Below the pieces are notes generated by a model. That model had not been told where the DNA came from. It did no database searches and worked only from the letters and a program-made list of their open reading frames with translations. A stretch of 64,000 bases of DNA from Rhabdornis inornatus. Taxonomy: Eukaryota > Chordata > Aves > Passeriformes > Rhabdornithidae. Of the stretch, positions 1 to 12,400 are shown piece by piece. A program made the translations under genes and the position numbers. The number at the start of each line of letters is the position of its first letter. Position 1 is the stretch's first letter. The stretch spans positions 186,001-250,000 of the forward strand of contig VWZS01002844.1 in NCBI GenBank assembly GCA_013397075.1. The letters run 5' to 3'.

Positions 1-365
1 AGAGCCAAACCCCAAACCCCAAACCCACCCCGACCCCGCCACCAGCACCGACAGCAAGGATTCCTTTATCCCATCTTCACCCCTCAGTCTCTCCTTCACT
101 GGGCAGCTCCACAACCACAACCCAACTCCACAACCTTCCCAGTTCCAGTTCCAGCCTGACTTCTGCTCTTCTGCACAAAAACATTACTTGAAACTCCTGC
201 ATGTTTTACTTAAATTCCAGAAGAATTCATAAAAACAGTTCACAAGGGTTTTATTTATGGGCCTTTCCTACTCTCAGGAACTGAAAACCTCAAACATTCT
301 GGATGTGTGAGTTCTGTACTACCAATAAATGGGAATTAATATCAGATGTGATTACATACAGTTAC
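1..365 (-). other. NLK intron 10, partial (runs off the window)
   Basis: This is non-coding sequence downstream of exon 10. No conserved final NLK exon is visible. The left end is C-rich on the plus strand, giving five G-runs on the transcribed-sense strand (see findings). Confidence 0.85.
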
Positions 366-459
366 CTAATAAAGCTCTTAAAAGCAGCAGACTGAGGGTT
401 GATGCAGAGAGGCACTCTGTTTCCTTTCTGCTGTTCCAAAATGAACTGATGAATTATTT
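366..459 (-). CDS. NLK: NLK coding exon 10 (penultimate coding exon)
   Basis: The exon is 94 nt. Two bases complete Glu478, 30 codons (479-508) encode IIHQFILEQQKGNRVPLCIN and then PQSAAFKSFI, and two bases (AG) start the next codon. The acceptor is TGTACAG and the donor AG|GTAACT. If the donor is not used, the frame reads AGG TAA and stops at once. The expected final exon (a Ser codon completed, then about 17 residues to the stop) is not recognisable in bases 1-365, so it should lie off the window. Confidence 0.95.
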
Positions 460-3400
460 CTGTACACAGGAGAAAAATACAAAACAACACAGCATTAACA
501 CTTCTGGCTTCAGTAAAATGCATTGTCAGCTAGAGGAGAACAGAACTTCCCTTATTGAGTGCACATTTTGGTGAGGACAGAAGAGCTCCAACTTCCCTAA
601 ATCTGACTGCTCAGCTTCAGCTCTGGCTGCTGCTGCCCCTTTCTGCAGGACAGCTGTGGAGGTCACACCTCACAGCCCCAAAAGGCCACACAGTGACTGC
701 CCCTTCCCCCAGTGCCATCCTTCATCAAAAGGATGAGGAACAGGGCACCAGGGATGGGCACTGGTGGGGTTTGAAACCCACAGACTTCTGCAGGTCAGCT
801 CGTGCTTGTGCCGCTGCCCCATCTCAGAACACTGACAATTCTGTTCTCTTGGTGCAAAGAAAATATTTCCAGTCTCTACTATGGAAAAATACCTAAAAGG
901 AAGCAGCACCAGAGTCACAGCATGGATCCAGAACACAAATCCCAACTCCATCCCAAGTCCATCCCACATCCCCCCACTGCAGGGGGACAACTGCACGTGC
1001 AAGGCTCACTCCTGCTCACCTTTAACCTGCCGAACAGAACTGAGGTTCTTCTCAAAAGTGTCATCGAATTTGGGGTTAGTGATGGGTTCAAAGTCACTGG
1101 TATAGACTCTGCCAGTCGAGGTGGAGAAACAACACTTGCACATACAGGTGTGGTACCGCAGGCGCCCCTCGTCCAGGTAGGGGTGAGCTAAGGCATCCTT
1201 AGCAGATATCCTTTTGGACTGGGAACAGCATGGGGAGGGAACAGAGCAAGAGTGTGTTCAGAGCTTTGCAACTACTCATCCATGCATGCTCAGCTGCTTT
1301 ATAAACCCACCATCTGTGAAAGGAGGGGCTCGTGTCAGGCTCTGCCACTAGAGGGGAGCTGAGGCTCACAAACCAGCCTGGCTGGTGGCACCGACCTCCC
1401 TGCTCACAGCCACCACAGCAAACCCTGATCATCATCATATGGCTTTCAGGAACATGTTTTTAAACGGTTTTTTTTGTCCAGATAATATTACAATTATGAC
1501 TCCTGCAATAAATCAAAACTAGCTGGGAAAAACAGCATTCTAAGTGTTGAAGGAGGCAGAAAGGAATTTTTTTTTTTTAATGTGGAAGTTATGGTTTAAC
1601 ATTTCCATGGTTCTTTTCAGCAAAGCAGTCTTAAGGTTTAAAAAAATACACTCCAAAGGCAGCGCTTCTAAATGCTTCATCAAACCCCAGCCTCCTTTGC
1701 ACTGCAGTCACTCTGTTTCACATTTGCAATGTTGGGGGGGTTCTGTGGGAATGAAATAAGTAAGATTATCAATTCCCATATCAGATTTTCTCGTGACAAT
1801 TCTCTACAATGTCCAAAGAAATGAAATCCAAAATCCACAGCAGCTCATTTTTATTAGAAAAACAGATGCTCAGTGGAAAAATGATCGTGTTCTGCGATTG
1901 GGGATGCAGGAGGAATTTTTTGTGTGTTGCAAGACCAGGAACACCCCCGTGTCCCTAATTAGAACTGCATCAAAGTAGCTGATGTTCTGCTACCTACACC
2001 CAGCTCGGAAAAGAGCATGAGTCATGCACAGCCTCATCCTTCCCACCGCCAGAGCTTCCTTCCCAGGACCACTCTGTTGGAAACGTGAAACCCCCATTCC
2101 AGGGGGAACTGATTGGCCAATTAGATGATATTTTTACATTTTTTATGGACCAAAAGTACTGCAATGCCGTGTAGAAGGAAACCAGCTAAAGCAGTCCTTG
2201 ACTTACAACACTCATTTAAGCACCAGACAACAAAAAACTGTTCAAAGCAGAAGTATCAGAGGTGACTTTCAGTCCTACTTACTGGATCAAAGACCAACAT
2301 CCTGCAAAGGAGATGAACTGCTTCGTGTGTAGCTTGACTGGAGAGTGTATATAGGACAGGAAGGGATGGCTGTAGGGGGAATGGGAGGAAGAGAAGCACA
2401 GAGTGTCCTGTCAGATCCATCACAGGAAAACCCTGTTCCCACCCGCGCTGTTCCGTACTCAGCAAGGACAAACTCCTTGTTAAAGGGGACAAGTGGCACC
2501 CAGCGCTTTCCAGCATGACAATAACCACCATCACCAAACCAGCAAGTGTGATAAAGGTCTGATTGATTACTGTTTCCCTTAGTTCAGATGTAATCCCCAG
2601 GAAAACCTGCTTTTATTTATATATTTTTCTACACAGACACCACTCCCAGCTGTAGCTGCCCCAGGGTTTGATTAACTCCATCATTTCCAGTAGTTCATTT
2701 TTAATCCAAATTATGGATTACTTTGCTTTTTCTTGCCCAGGCAATCCATGTGTGACTGACAGTGACAGAAGCACTGTACTGGATGTCAGGGCTGCTGTAA
2801 ATTTCCCAGTATAAATGAGAATTACACCTCCACAGTGACATCAGTCCAAGTTAACCCTGAGCTGCCACACAGAGCCCTGAGCACTTCCCAGCCTTGGTCT
2901 CTCAAGGCAGCCTCTGGAATATAAAGCTGCAGTGTTTGGTAACTCTCCTCCTCATGGCTTGCTCTCCCACAGCAGAGGGATCACAGCAGGCAGGGGATGG
3001 ACTGCACACGTTTTCCTTTGGGAAGGGGTCAGCAGGGACAGGGACAGGGACAGGGACAGCTCACTCACCCTGGAGCTGCCTGGGACACAGTTCACTCGAA
3101 CTTTTAAACACCAAACTGACAGAGTCTGTGGAGTATGTAAATGCCCATTTTGGCAGCACACAGTGGGGTGGGGGGGTTTCATCAGAAACTTCTCACATTA
3201 ATCTATTTTTACAGGAGCAGCAAAATGCCTCACCCCTCTCTCCCACTGCGCTCACCTACGGCGAGTAAAAATAGTTGTGTGACAAAGCAATCGCCCGTTT
3301 CTAACTTGGGCTTCTCTCCCTATTAGTCTAATTTGGAAAGCAGTAACATTTAACCACTTACAACCAGCAAAAGCTCCATTTCAGAACATGAAAAGCCAGG

Positions 3401-6400
3401 AATTTACACTCAAACATGAAGTGTGCTTCAAGTTGAAAATAAAAATATCACTAATCACCCGGATGCTCTGTATCCCCTGGCTCCAGGGGGCAATGAGCAC
3501 AGCAGCTCCCATGGCACTCCACTGAGAATGGACACTGTTCTCCCCAACACACACAGAACTAACTCCTGGAGTGTATTTCTTACAACTTCGTGGCTACAGG
3601 ACATTAAATCTGTAGTGGAAACTTTTTATACCATTTCACCTCACTTGCTTTTTAGGATTCCCACCATCCTTTGGGTCTTAAGACACTGGGTTTAGGAGTC
3701 ACAACTCTAGCACATGACAGCAGAAAAATATACTTGACTTAAAACTAGTAGAGAAAATCTGAAGGAAATCCTCCTATTGTCAATGCTCAAATTAAAAAAT
3801 CCTGTCATGAAATGGAACAGCGACAACTTTATGTAGTGGATCCAAAGTGCCAGGGAGGCAGAACTCCCACATGTCAATAATAAAGCAGAATATACATGCA
3901 ATGCTCATTTCTATGGTAACTACTATTGTAGTGAGCAGACGTGAGAAATTACTTCAACATGCAGAAAATAATGATGCAAACTTAACTGCTGGAGCAAGTA
4001 CAGGGCAATAATTTTGTTAATTTTGTTAGCAATCATAACAGTGACCCTATTGGAAGGCCACAGAGCCACATCCCTGCACTAGAGATGCCTGTCCAAGCAT
4101 TTCTTTGTATCTGTTAACATTATATTGCATTTGCCCTTTTTATTGCCCAGTCAGCACAATGACTCCATCCTGCCTTTTTCCTTTGCTTGAGTGCCTTTCT
4201 TAAAACTAACTTTTACTCCAGTTGTGTTGAATGCTGTATCTCAGCTTTCAGACCTGAGCAGCTCAGGTCTGAGCTCAGGGCTGCTGCAGGTTCTGCCCTT
4301 GGCTCTAGGCAGTGGGTGAATCCCATCTCTAAAATCCTGATCCTGGCAGTGCAGCAGCCCTCCAGGGCTTTCTGAATCATACTGTCAATTTTAATTTATG
4401 TCTCTTGCCAGTACTAACACTTAAATTTAACATCTTCATTCAATGTAGCTATCAAAACACTGTCACCTCAGAAAGGGACACTTTTATCTGGGTCATCAAG
4501 TCCAACAATATCCCCAAGGCAGAAGCCAGAAATGCCCCTGGCTAGTGAAAAGCCCCTTGTCTCCATAGCAGGTGCACTCACCATACATCAACCCCATCCC
4601 TGGGCACCTCAATCACCTGTGGCCACCTGTGGTCACCTGTGGTCACCTGTGGTCACCTGTGGCCACCTGTGGTCAGCTCAGCCCCGCTGCCAGGCACACA
4701 CAGCTCTGAGACCAAACCTCTGAGCTGAGTGTTTTTAACCAACAGCCCAAGGGAACTGAACGAGGATGTGAAGCCTGAGCCCTGGCCAGAGGAAGCCCTG
4801 CCTGCTGGGTAGGGGTGGGCACAGCAGCCCTGGCAGTACCTGTTTATGAGGACCCCTGAGTATGTGTGCCTTGGCGCCTTCACAAGCCGTCCTCATCGCC
4901 TCCAGCGACGGCGTGCCCAGCAGGTCTGTGATCAGATCCAGCTGCACACAGAGCACACACACACACTCAGAGCCTCCAGCAGAGCAGCACATTCCTGGGC
5001 TAACACAAATTAACATCCTGTCCCCGTCCCTGGCAGCACAGCCCAACCTCCCCGGGCTGTCCCCTTCTGTCAGGGAGCTGTGCAGAGCCACAGGGGCCCC
5101 CCGAGCCTCCTTTCCTGCAGGCTGAGCCCCTTTCCAGCTCCCTCAGCTGCTCCAGCCCCTTCCCAGCTCCATTCCCATCCCTGGACACGCTCCAGCCCCT
5201 CCCTGTGTCCCCTGAGGTGCAGCAGAGCCTCAGGAGCAGGAGCAGCGGGCACAGCAGGCAGCGAGAGGCGAGCATGGATACCTGCTGGATGGGACTCTGT
5301 GCCTGGAACAATATCCTCCTGCCCAGCAACTCTGCAAAGATGCAGCCAACAGACCAGATGTCGATGGCATTGCTGTAGTGCCGGCTGCCCATCAGGATCT
5401 CCGGAGCGCGGTAATACTGAGTGACAACTTCCTGAGTCATGTGCCGCGACTCGTCTAACTCTTCCACCCTGGCCAATCCAAAATCACAAATCTAAATTGA
5501 GAAGGTAAATAAAAAAATTAAAATAACCAAAACACCTTCTGCGTTTCAAACAGGCAGCCTCCTGGGAGGGAGGCAGGGGATCCCCAACTGGCATTTAACC
5601 ACATCAGATAATCTGCTGTGACTGCACAAGCCAGGGGACAGGGGACAAGCACGGCTTTTCTTTCCCTGACAATGCTTTAAGGCAGCAGGGTGCCACGCTC
5701 TTGTAGCTACAATAATTCATGCTTGGTATTTACTCAAATATGGAATTAAAAGAAGTTCCTATAGGTAGCTTATTCAGGGCAGAGGGGACAGGAGGAAATT
5801 ACGTTGATTTGTTCCACAGCCATTTAAACTTCCTACAGTTTCATTTGAAATCACAGTACATTTTAAGTTGGCATTATAATATTTATAATCTGAAAGATTA
5901 AAAAGCTTTGCACTACAAAAATCCCAGCCTCTGGGTACAGAGTATTTCAACTCAAACAAACTTCATTTGCTCATGACATGTCTCAAAATACTAAAGATTC
6001 AGCTCTGCTCATTTGGGCTTGGAGAATTGTTAAAAATGTCTTGAACCAGAAGGGTTAAGAGACCAAACTTTGCCAATCAGAATTCTTAACAAATCCCTGT
6101 AAGCAACACTGAATTTTTGTGTTTGGCACAGCTGTCCAACACCCCTCAGTCCTCCATAGTCCCATACACCCAAGGTTAATGGAAGTGCCTTGGACATTTG
6201 GTGTCACCTCCCCCTGGGGAGCACAGGGACACTGAGGGACACAGGGACACACCCCAAGAACCCCCTGTCCCTCCAGGCACAGGAGATCCCCCCAAATCAA
6301 ACTCAGGAATTCACCTTCTCTTGCTTTCAGAGATGTGGGGAGAGGCAGGGAGAAAAGGGGAAAGGCAGATGTTTGCTTCATTTCTACTTTTTAGAAGATC

Positions 6401-9400
6401 TGTGGGATTTTTTTTCCATTTACATGGACTTCCAGGGAAAGAAAGTGTTCACACTGAATGTTTTTTGTTTAAAAATGAACAACACACACACAACCATCTT
6501 CAATAAATGTAAGTAGCACCTTAAGGACACAGTTGCTGTTCACGAGTAGGTTCCCTGGTTTAATGTCTCGATGTAAAATGCCAGCAGAATGTAGATATTT
6601 CAGACCTGAAATATTAAAGGAAATTAAAATAAATATTTTTTTTTCTCTTTTAAAAGAAGTTTAAGGCTGACAACATTTTCCTGGAAGGTCTGGCAACTCC
6701 TGATCAGCAAAGACCTTGCCTGTGCCTCAGTTTTTATAACTGAGAGAAACTCCCAGCCACTAGTGTGCACACGGTCACTTAATGACAAGGTAAGATTTTG
6801 GAGTATATAAAATAGGCAGAAAAACAGTAGTATTTCACCCCCCTCCCCCCAAAAATCCAACAAACAACAAGCAAAACATCATCTCTCTCTGATTATGGCA
6901 TGGATACTCTGCTACACTGGAATTTTCAGATACCTCTTACTGCTCTGTTTTCCAGTAACAATTATTAACTTAAGTGGATAAAATTACATACATTTACCCA
7001 TCTGGTTCAGTCTAAGCATCCTTTCTGCTCCTTGATTCTAAAAGCATGACTTTTCTTTCCCTGACAATGCTTTAAGGCAGCAGGGTGCCACGCTCTTGTA
7101 GCTACAATAATTCATGCTTGGTATTTACTCAAATATGAAATTAAAATAATTTCCTACAGGAATCTTATTCAATATGAGAATTTCTTGAGAATAAACGTTA
7201 AGAAAAAGAAAAAAATATTTCTACTACATAATTCTCATTCATTTTAGAAGAAGAAAAATTACCTCTTAAAATCTGGTAAAGAAAAACTTTGACATGATCA
7301 GAGCTGAGTGGCTGAGGAGAGACGATGATCTTATGGAGGTCACTCTGCATCAACTCAGTGACAACATAGCTGCAGTTCAGGGTTAAGGAAAAGCAGAACA
7401 CACACAGAATCTCTTCAAACATTCACTAACTCCTACTCGAGCTCTTACAGCCCAGAACTATTGAGCCAAAGAGAAGAAAGCTGCTTCAGAGGTCAAATTC
7501 TTACAGGAATGAAAATACAAAAGGGTTTGTGAAAGAAAACACATCAGTCCATGGCAGTTTGCATGAAGCAGGTTGTACAAAGTTACTGAAAACCAAATTA
7601 CACCAGAGCCTGGGGGGAGGGGGCTCCTGGGGGTCTGTGTGTGTCCAGGGGTCCCTAAAGCAGGGAAATGGGGTGAAACACCTCCACCAGGGATGGAGAG
7701 CACCCTGACAATGTCCTGGGTGTGGGACAACGAGAACACACACAGAAATCATCACAACAATTACCTGGGGCACTACAGGCGGTAATTAAAACCATCACTG
7801 CTTTAAAAGCTGAGTTTAGCAGTCACATTTGAAACAGAAGTCTCTGCTATTATCACATTTGTGGCTGAAGGAGGTAGAACACATTTGCCCCACGTTAACT
7901 GATACTGAATGCTCATTTTCTTTCATCTCTACCCAGTCAATACTCTGCTTTCATCTGTTGCTCCACAAACCCTCTCCAGGCCAAATCCCTGTTGGCCAAA
8001 GGGCTCATCTGCCCACAGAACACCACACAAAAACTCATTTTACAAATTAAATATCTCCAACTTTTTGAGGAAAAGAATATTAAAATTGCATTCATAAAGA
8101 ATTCATAAAGAAAAAAAAACCCCAACCCTGCAGCACCATAATTTGTAGTCCTCTAATTTTTCTTTTCCTTTAGCAAAGACCCTTTTAAATATTTATACCA
8201 GACTTTTAAAATTTGTGGTTTACCTTATACCTGCAACAAACCTTTACATTCAGCTCAATGCAAAACATTTTTAAAAACCCAACAGCATTACTCTGCACTT
8301 TATTACGACAAGATTTTTGTTTTGCTCCGCCACAAATCCTCCTAAATCTCAATCCCGAGCATAATGTCTCCCAGATGTCTCAACTAGTTGCCATGCCAAC
8401 TAAAGCAGCTTAAATTAAATGAGGGCCTGAAATGGCACCTGCACCACTCCAGGTCTGGGGCGCATTAAATAAAGCCCTTGACGGGCTCAGAGGTGCCATT
8501 AGCCCCGGCAGCAGCGATCTCATTATTGTCTCTGGGTAATTTAAGCAGGCTCCAGAGGAGCAGCAGGTTCTGCTGTGACAAACCAGCCTCTCCTCCTGCC
8601 TGGGACCCTGCTGCACCCACCACTGCTGGGGACATCCAGCAGAAGCAGCACCCCAAAGCCAGGGGGTCCAGTGCCCTCTCACAGGTACCTGCAGTTTGTT
8701 TTTGCAGTGGGAGCACCAAGCTCTGGCCACGGGGCAGCCACTGGTGCTGAACACACCACTACCCTGCACTGCTACCAGACAGAAATTGCTCCTGACAGCA
8801 GTAATTAGTTAAGTAGCTGTATAAAATTAGATCTACAAATGTACCAATTTGCTTCAGAGTAATTATCAAAGCAAATGTGTGGCACAAAAGAACTCGACTT
8901 GCTCTGCTGGCTGGGACCTGCTGAGTTGGGAAATTTTATAAAGTGACAGATAAATGTTAGGGAGGGATGAAGTGCCCTCGGTGAGGTGGCACTCTCATCA
9001 TGGCTTGGGCTGTGCTTTATTTGGTCCCTGCATCCCCCAAACCCCAACCCCACGGCCCCAGGAGGAACCCTGGCAGCCCCAGCCCAGCTGCTTTGGGTGC
9101 TGGCCAGAGGAACTCACCCCAGCCATGGATCAGAAGGAAAATCCTCAGCCAGGGTGAGCAGTGCTGCTGGCACAGCAGGGCTGGCACTGAGCCTGTGTGC
9201 CTGCAGAACACATCTCACCCTGCTCCACCCCACAGCCCATCAGCAAACAGTTCTGCCACCCCTGTGGGAAATTCACTGCACATCTTCTTTGCTTTCACTG
9301 CTTCCCAAAGCTTTTCCAGACCCCACCCCTGGGAAGTGAGGACTTTTCAGCAGCTTCTGATACTCACTTTAATGGGCAAAGTTTCCAAAAAGTTACTACA

Positions 9401-12400
9401 GAAACTTTGGATAGTTCTTAAAGAAGAACATCCGTGGATCTGCAGTTGCTGGATTCAGTATTACAATCAACTGGGGAAGATTTCGTAATTGGAAAAAAGA
9501 GCTATTAATCATTCATTAGTGCACTGGGTGATATTGGTGATAAAAACATCAATACCTGTAAGATTCAAAGTGGCCACAAAGATTTTCAACTGAAAGCCTC
9601 ATTATTAATTCAAATTATATCTTAATCTGAGTGTTTGCCAGGAATTCTCATCCTAAAACAAAAATCTCACTAGATTAAAATTCCTTTATTCATCGCTGGT
9701 TTCCTAAGAAATCTTTTAATTTATCATTAAAATTTTAAGGTGGTTTTATAATTAGTTCTCTTTAAAAAATACACTCTGCAATTCCTGCTGGTACCTACGA
9801 AACACTGAATAATTGAAATGAACTGTACCAGCTCATTTGCAACACATCATTCATATCATTTTAGTCATTCTTTTATTACATTTCTTTCCCCAAAAAGGGC
9901 ACTACAATCCTTTGGAAAGAACAAAGGAAATCACTCAGTACCAACTCCAGCCCTTTACACTTTTATCTCTGTTCAGTATGTCCTACTGTAAAAATGGAAC
10001 AACCCTATGATATCTTTAGGAACTCTACTAGTGGATCAACAAAAGAAGTTTTGACAGCTACACCCCCCAAATATGGAACATCTTTATCTGATCTTCAAAC
10101 AAATCAAATAAGTTCTCCTTACACTACAGTAAGCAGAAAAACATGCAACTAAAAATGGGTATGTAAATCAAAACATTTACTAATTCATTCTTTTAAGGAA
10201 TTTAAGGGTCCTAAGTGCAGTTATTGTAATTATTTCTAAAGAAAGGACAAAGAAGATTACACAGAGCAATAGTCTTCTATTGTCAATACTGGAATCAAGA
10301 AATTAACAAAAATATAAAAAACCAGCCCTATAGAACACTACTCAGAATGACTTAGAGTCAGTTAGCCATGAAGGAAACTACCAGTTTGGTTTTATATTCA
10401 AAACTTGGCAGCAGCTAAGCTCATAAAAATAAGCTTATCCCATTTAAATATTCTTGATTGTACAATTACACGGAAGGAGTAATCCTTAACCTAGATCTGA
10501 TTTATAACTCATATGACTTGTTCTAAATGAGGGCATTGAACTAGTGCACATAACCAAAATCCAGTTTCTGAAGATACTTATATGCTCTTCACGTGAAAGA
10601 AATATCAAAGCAGAATTTTAAAGCTTTACCAAACTCATATGAAAAAGCCCCAGTACAGCACAGCAATATTTTCAACTAAATAAGGTGTTTCTCCACCAGC
10701 AAATTGTGCTGTACTTTGGTTAAAATCACTACATTGATTACACCTACTTTCTTCACCAACCAATCCAAGGTATTATATAAATAGATCAAACCATATTTCA
10801 AAAGTTCAGGTTACCTAAAAATAATGACAATTTCCCACCCATTAATTGTAAAGTGGGTCACACAAAAAAGCAGCTGAGACCCACCAGCAACAAAACCCAA
10901 CCTGCCCAAGCCTAACCACAGGAGTGACAAAGAATTTCTCTTCCCATGAGAGTCAGAGCCCTCCCAGCCCAGGGATTCACTTCCCAGTGTTTCAGAAAGC
11001 AGAAATTCCCTACTCCACAACTAGAAGACAGCCCAAGCCAGGTCTGAAAAGGAAAACAAACCAAACCAAACCAAACCATGACACTCAGGGCAAGTTTTCC
11101 CCTCAAATTCACTGCTAGAATGCAGCTCCCCACAGGCAGCTTGTACCTGTGCATCAGTGACACAGAACACGTGGGACACAGCTCTGGGCAAAGTGTGCTG
11201 GACCAGGACACAGTGACCAAGGAAAGCCACAGCCCTGCCAATCCACTGAAACCTCTCTGATAAAGCAGGGTCTCAAAGCCTGCAAGGCAGAATTCTCTGA
11301 AACCACCACAGAGTCTTTTCATAACTGAGAGGAGATTCATTAGTGGATACAGTTTCCAAAACAATATTCTGGAGGAATGCCCTGAGCAGCAGCAGGGCCT
11401 GCTGGTCAGTCCCACACTCCCTGCACATCCTGGCTGATGTGGAACCAAAGGTTCAGCTCAGCCCTGCCCCACCCCACCTGCAACACCCCCCTGGAGTGAA
11501 CCTGCCACAGGTTCACTTCTTGAAATAAAACTGTGCACATGCAGGCCTGGGCTCCTTGTGGTTCCATTTCACAGATTGCACCAAATACTGGCAGCTCCTA
11601 AGCTAATGGAAATCACACCTACCTCAATTCAGATGTTCTATTTTTATATTTAGGATACATTTCTTCAAAATAGTCAATGTGTGGAGGCTGGAGGATGTCG
11701 AGGGCAGAGAGTACCTAGGAAACACCACACAAGGTCAAGGCCTATTCCAGTCAAACAAAAACACATCCCTTTCAAAAAGACAGACTGCACATTTCTCACA
11801 TGGCTTCATTTTATTCTACCTCACAGACAGACCAATGCTCTGTCTCACCAGGTATGTAAATTTAATAACCCACCATGTCAGATATTCTGTACATTCAATG
11901 TCTCTCTCTCTTTTAACTCAAGAAATTTTTCCAGCTGTTTGAGCAGTAGTTTGAAAGCACAAATTTATTTATCCAATAAAAAGTGGTTTCTTTACAATAT
12001 ATATGAACATAAAATCTTTGAAAGAAGTAATTCCAGCAAAGAAATGTAAAAGCAGAAGATATTACACCTTGTTCTGCCTTTAGTCTTTCAGAGTTTTGTG
12101 ATTCACTGCTTCCACATGGGAATTGCAAACCCCAAAGTCATTCCCATTCTGCATAAGCAGCTCAGTGGTAGGAAAAGCAAAAGGTAGAAAAAGTAGGAAA
12201 AACAAAAAATGCAGAAAAGCAGCAGCAGAGAATTCACATCCTCTCACAGAAAAAGATGCTCCTTGGTGTGGTCCTTTGGATCCTATCCCAGGAATGTTCA
12301 TGACATTTGGGTGAAGCACCCAAACTTCAGATGCACTTCAAACTTCATGAGTCAACCCCAACAGTGTTTAAATGTTTGAACCTGGGCTGACTGATTTTAT

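Larger units (their letters stand above)
2370..4839 (-). other. NLK intron 7
   Basis: This is about 2.5 kb between GTACTG and CCTACAG. It holds a short GGGACA microsatellite, a perfect 12-bp-arm palindrome at 4248-4272, a fragment resembling CR1 near 4485-4520 (GGTCATCAAGTCCAAC), and the E-box decamer array. No coding exon is seen. Confidence 0.93.

Noticed and set aside
1..365. Final coding exon of NLK
   Set aside because: No sequence matching the expected short C-terminal exon is visible on the minus strand in this interval.
4485..4520. Second CR1 fragment in NLK intron 7
   Set aside because: Only a short phrase (GGTCATCAAGTCCAAC) resembles CR1, which is too little to annotate without a repeat search.
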